Made by a program: the position numbers and the translations under genes. A stretch of DNA of 8,363 nucleotides, from assembly GCA_045402695.1 (NCBI GenBank), contig JAWPNA010000257.1, positions 1 through 8,363 of the forward strand. The letters are read 5' to 3'. The notes under the pieces are model-generated. The model was not told the origin of the DNA. It did no database searches and saw only the letters and a program-made list of their open reading frames with translations. This DNA comes from JAWPNA01 sp045402695 (GTDB lineage: Bacteria; Acidobacteriota; Polarisedimenticolia; JACPZX01; DASXTC01). Shown piece by piece: positions 6,428-8,363 of the stretch (its first letter is position 1; the number at the start of each line of letters is the position of its first letter).

Positions 6428-6924
6428 CGAAGCTCCTGATTCTCCTCTGGCGCCGCCGCAGCCGATCTCTTCAGAAAGCGGCGAGCGCATCTTCTCAACC
6501 CGTATCCCGCCGCCTGCCACAGGCAGCAGACCCGATCGGAGATCGTGGTCGGCCTTCGCCGACCGTCCGCCCCGTCAACGCTCAAGACGCTCACGACCCG
6601 CCCCAGGATCGACTCAACGCGTGCCGAGCGATCCAGCCGGTCGAGAGCATCCCCCTTCGTGAATATGTGCGTAGGCCGTCCCAGAGGATGGTTCCTCCAG
6701 ATCAGCCTGTGAACCACCAGTCCAACCGTCTCGCTCCTGAAAACAACCACGTCTCCCGGCCAAAGAAGCCTCGGCGAGACCTGCTCGATTGCGATCCGGT
6801 CGCCCTGCTTCAACCGCGGGCTCATGCTCGAGCTGGTCACGCCAAGCACGGCGCGGCCCGCCCTCTGCTCGAGGACCTCCCGGAGTAAACTCTCTGCCTT
6901 CAGACTGCCCGGAGTCCCCGACAT
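6424..6924 (-). CDS. S24/S26 (signal-peptidase-like) serine peptidase of the RiPP cassette
   Basis: A 166-residue protein with the signal-peptidase/LexA-type serine peptidase signature. GVTSSSMSPRL holds the nucleophile Ser33 followed by Met34, then KQGDRIAI and PGDVVVF. The second block, VVHRLIW with His72, is followed by FTKGDALDRLD (Lys90, Asp92, Asp98), which resembles the SipW/archaeal/ER type in which His rather than Lys pairs with Ser. Bacterial signal peptidase I normally has one or two N-terminal membrane helices; none is visible here, and only a weakly hydrophobic stretch near residues 130 to 145 could touch a membrane. A cytosolic, pathway-dedicated role is therefore plausible. It is first in the operon, and its last codons contain the ribosome-binding site and GTG start of the next gene. 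Its own Shine-Dalgarno is weak. Inferred role: leader removal, since both precursor peptides carry an Ala-X-Ala motif. A regulatory (LexA-like) role is less likely because no DNA-binding domain is seen. Confidence 0.75.
   Translation of the reverse strand: MSGTPGSLKAESLLREVLEQRAGRAVLGVTSSSMSPRLKQGDRIAIEQVSPRLLWPGDVVVFRSETVGLVVHRLIWRNHPLGRPTHIFTKGDALDRLDRSARVESILGRVVSVLSVDGADGRRRPTTISDRVCCLWQAAGYGLRRCARRFLKRSAAAAPEENQELR
6433..6437 (-). promoter_or_regulatory. Ribosome-binding site fixing the GTG start of the HPr-kinase-like gene
   Basis: AGGAG on the minus strand, inside the last codons of the S26-like gene, lies 5 nt before the GTG at 6427. The GTG overlaps the upstream stop codon as GTGA, a classic translational-coupling arrangement. 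This favours 6427 over the earlier in-frame candidate at 6520, which would overlap the upstream gene by 97 nt. Confidence 0.75.
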
Positions 6925-6963
6925 CTCAGTGAAATCAGCTACATAGCCGTAAAAGGCAGGCTG

Positions 6964-6992
6964 AATATACCCCCAAAGCCCGGGACCGTCAA
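6964..6992 (-). promoter_or_regulatory. Sigma70-type promoter of the peptide-modification operon
   Basis: On the minus strand TTGACG (6992..6987) is followed after exactly 17 bp by TATATT (6969..6964). Each box is one mismatch from consensus (TTGACA, TATAAT) and the spacing is optimal, which stands out in GC-rich DNA. Transcription would start near 6957, giving a leader of about 33 nt before the ATG at 6924. It lies in the 126-bp gap after the phosphatase-like gene and would drive the four-gene run and probably the two peptide genes. No operator-like repeat is obvious next to it. Confidence 0.7.
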
Positions 6993-7013
6993 AGATAAAT
7001 CTTGCATTTTTTC

Positions 7014-7048
7014 CAGCCAGCGCGGGATTTCGCCCACTTGGACGGCTG
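7014..7048 (-). terminator. Imperfect hairpin after the phosphatase-like gene, possible terminator
   Basis: Just after the TGA at 7051 the minus strand holds CAGCC and GGCTG as outer arms. An inner GTGGG/CCCGC stem (one G-T pair) sits around a six-base loop. The sequence that follows is A-rich rather than T-rich, so this is not a standard intrinsic terminator. The position suits 3'-end formation, but the evidence is weak. Confidence 0.25.
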
Positions 7049-7050
7049 CT

Positions 7051-8363
7051 TCATTGTATGTACCCAAGACTCCTCAGCCGGTCAAGCACTTCCTTGTCGA
7101 ATGGGTCGGCGGCCTCCGTGGGTGTCGGAAGGGATCGGGTCCCATACGTATCAATCGGACCCGGCTGGCGAAATACGACATCTCCGGCGGCGAGGAACTC
7201 GAGGATCGCCTCCCCAGCCAGATCCCGGGCCGGCGGAAACCCCGCCAGCGCCAGAAGGGTGGGCGCGAGGTCAACGGCCTGAACGCGGTGCGCCGGGCGG
7301 CCGGCCCTGACCCGGCCGCCCCCGACCAGGAGCATCCCATCCTCCGGCTCCTCTCGGCCGGACGGAGGCGCTCGCCCTGGGTGGCAGGCGACCAGGACGA
7401 TGTCCTCGGGCCGGGCCTCCGCCACCAGCGCTCCGATCAGCGCGTCAAGGTGTCCCAGCGATGCGGCTGGACCCAGGCCGGCATTCCCTCCCGGCTCTCC
7501 CGACCGCACGATGTCGAGGCCCGGCAGATAGAGCAGTAGCACGCGGGCCTGCTCCTGTTCGAGAAGGCGCCGGGCCACCAGGGCATGAAAGCCATCCAGC
7601 AACGCCGCGCGCTCCAGCAGCGCGTCGTCACCGGTGATGCCGGATGCCGCGGCGGCGGAACGCGCGGCCCGCATGTCGCCGGAAAATGCCTGCTCGAGCG
7701 CCGTCTGCAGCGTCTCGGGGACGACATCGCGGTCTGGCCGGGCCCCGGCCGTGAGGCGGGTGAAGGCCCTTTCGCTGACCACGATCCCGCCGGCGGACGT
7801 GGGGGATGTCGGGGAAGGGGGAGACGAGGCGGGCCAGCTTGCCCACCAGTTGATTGCGGCCGTCGGCGCGCCGCCTTCTGACAAGATCTCCCATACCGCG
7901 CGCGCTCGTCGCAGGCCGCCCGCCACCGGCACGGGGGCCGGATTCAGCGGAGGCAGCAGCAGCTTCAAGGAGAAGCCGAAGCCTGAGTCGCCCGGAGATC
8001 CCTGCACGGGAGTGCTCAGCCCCGGCACCCGCAGGGCTTCGAAGCCCAGGATCCCGTGCTCGGCCGCGGGACGCCCCGTGGCCACGGTGGTCCAGAAGCG
8101 GGGCGGCACCCGATCCTCCCGCGCATCCAGCAGGTAGCGGGAGCCCTGTTGTTCCAGCAGAGCCAGCTCGGGGCAGCCTCCGGAGGACTTCATCCTGTCG
8201 TACCAGGAAGGGGCGAGGCCGTCCACGGCGATGAAGATCACGCGGCCCGGGAACGGCGCGGGGGTGAACGGCGAAGAGGGGATGAAGGAATCGCCCGACC
8301 GCCCGCCGGGAGCCAGGATCGTCGCGGCGACGGCAAGCAGGACCAGCGCGCCGGCCGCAAGCT
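7051..8363 (-). CDS. Alkaline-phosphatase-superfamily protein, membrane-anchored, partial (N-terminus outside window)
   Basis: The frame is open from the right edge to the TGA at 7053..7051, giving 437 visible residues. A GTG at 8241 could be read as a start. However, the frame continues upstream through a hydrophobic stretch (LAAGALVLLAVAATILA, visible residues about 2 to 18) followed by a Pro/Ser-rich linker, so the true start lies beyond the window and the protein has a signal peptide or anchor. The fold is suggested by VIFIAVDGL (Asp at visible residue 47), then FWTTVATG with the likely nucleophile Thr91 and EHGILGF, and later VDLAPTLLALAG and a terminal LRSLGYIQ, all typical of type I phosphodiesterase/sulfatase-like proteins. 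Several expected metal ligands look absent: the usual SDHG is ACHPG (codons near 7378..7389), the Asp of LPGLD is not followed by the usual His four residues on, and the later HxxDG is EEPEDG. It may be a degenerate enzyme. It ends 58 nt before the promoter of the next operon and is probably a separate transcription unit. The superfamily call is firm; the substrate is unknown. Confidence 0.8.
   Translation of the reverse strand, partial: LAAGALVLLAVAATILAPGGRSGDSFIPSSPFTPAPFPGRVIFIAVDGLAPSWYDRMKSSGGCPELALLEQQGSRYLLDAREDRVPPRFWTTVATGRPAAEHGILGFEALRVPGLSTPVQGSPGDSGFGFSLKLLLPPLNPAPVPVAGGLRRARAVWEILSEGGAPTAAINWWASWPASSPPSPTSPTSAGGIVVSERAFTRLTAGARPDRDVVPETLQTALEQAFSGDMRAARSAAAASGITGDDALLERAALLDGFHALVARRLLEQEQARVLLLYLPGLDIVRSGEPGGNAGLGPAASLGHLDALIGALVAEARPEDIVLVACHPGRAPPSGREEPEDGMLLVGGGRVRAGRPAHRVQAVDLAPTLLALAGFPPARDLAGEAILEFLAAGDVVFRQPGPIDTYGTRSLPTPTEAADPFDKEVLDRLRSLGYIQ

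Noticed and set aside
6428..6520. Earlier ATG at 6520 as the start of the HPr-kinase-like gene
   Set aside because: It would overlap the S26-like gene by 97 nt and adds a Gly-rich tail; the GTG at 6427 has an AGGAG 5 nt upstream and a GTGA coupling overlap.
3632..6924. Lasso peptide cluster
   Set aside because: YxxP leader, RRE and HprK-like kinase recall lasso pathways, but there is no asparagine-synthetase-like cyclase or B2 protease, and the radical SAM/SPASM enzyme replaces them.
6991..7010. Plus-strand terminator (AAGAT/ATCTT followed by a T-run near 7006..7012)
   Set aside because: The stem is only 5 AT-rich pairs with a short loop, and no plus-strand gene ends nearby.

Overview
The window is GC-rich. 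All eight supported genes lie on the minus strand, so transcription runs from high to low coordinates. Gene style suggests a high-GC, Gram-negative-type environmental bacterium, perhaps of an Acidobacteriota- or Myxococcota-like lineage. The grounds are a long secreted C25 peptidase, a membrane-anchored phosphatase-superfamily protein ending in an LRSLGYI-type tail, and a PqqD/HPr-kinase-like/SPASM cassette. This placement is a guess; no marker gene is present.

Layout in transcription order: (1) 8363..7051, the C-terminal part of an alkaline-phosphatase-superfamily protein whose N-terminus lies beyond the window. (2) A short gap with a near-consensus sigma70-type promoter (TTGACG, 17 bp, TATATT) at 6964..6992. 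(3) A tightly packed operon: S26-like serine peptidase (6924..6424), HPr-kinase-like ATPase (GTG start 6427..5423), PqqD-like recognition protein (5426..5121) and radical SAM/SPASM enzyme (5115..4024). The first three genes overlap by 4 nt each. (4) An 8-bp perfect hairpin straddling the radical SAM stop codon. (5) Two tandem 38-codon genes (3989..3873 and 3748..3632) for paralogous peptides, found by reading the sequence directly. (6) A secreted gingipain-family (C25) cysteine peptidase starting at 3537 and running off the left edge (1179 residues visible).

Parts 3 to 5 look like a complete small RiPP (ribosomally made, post-translationally modified peptide) pathway. The two peptides share a leader carrying a YxxP motif, the type of element bound by PqqD-like RRE domains, and an Ala-Arg-Ala motif. 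They also share a divergent C-terminal half with two conserved cysteines seven residues apart and the same C-terminal Thr-Ser. The inferred flow is: PqqD-like protein binds the leader; the radical SAM enzyme modifies the Cys-bounded core; the HPr-kinase-like protein may phosphorylate, possibly at the invariant C-terminal Ser; and the S26-like or C25 peptidase removes the leader. There is no lasso cyclase, lanthionine synthetase or transporter in the window. Gene content recalls the SynChlorMet and paeninodin-type cassettes but matches neither, so the product class is open.
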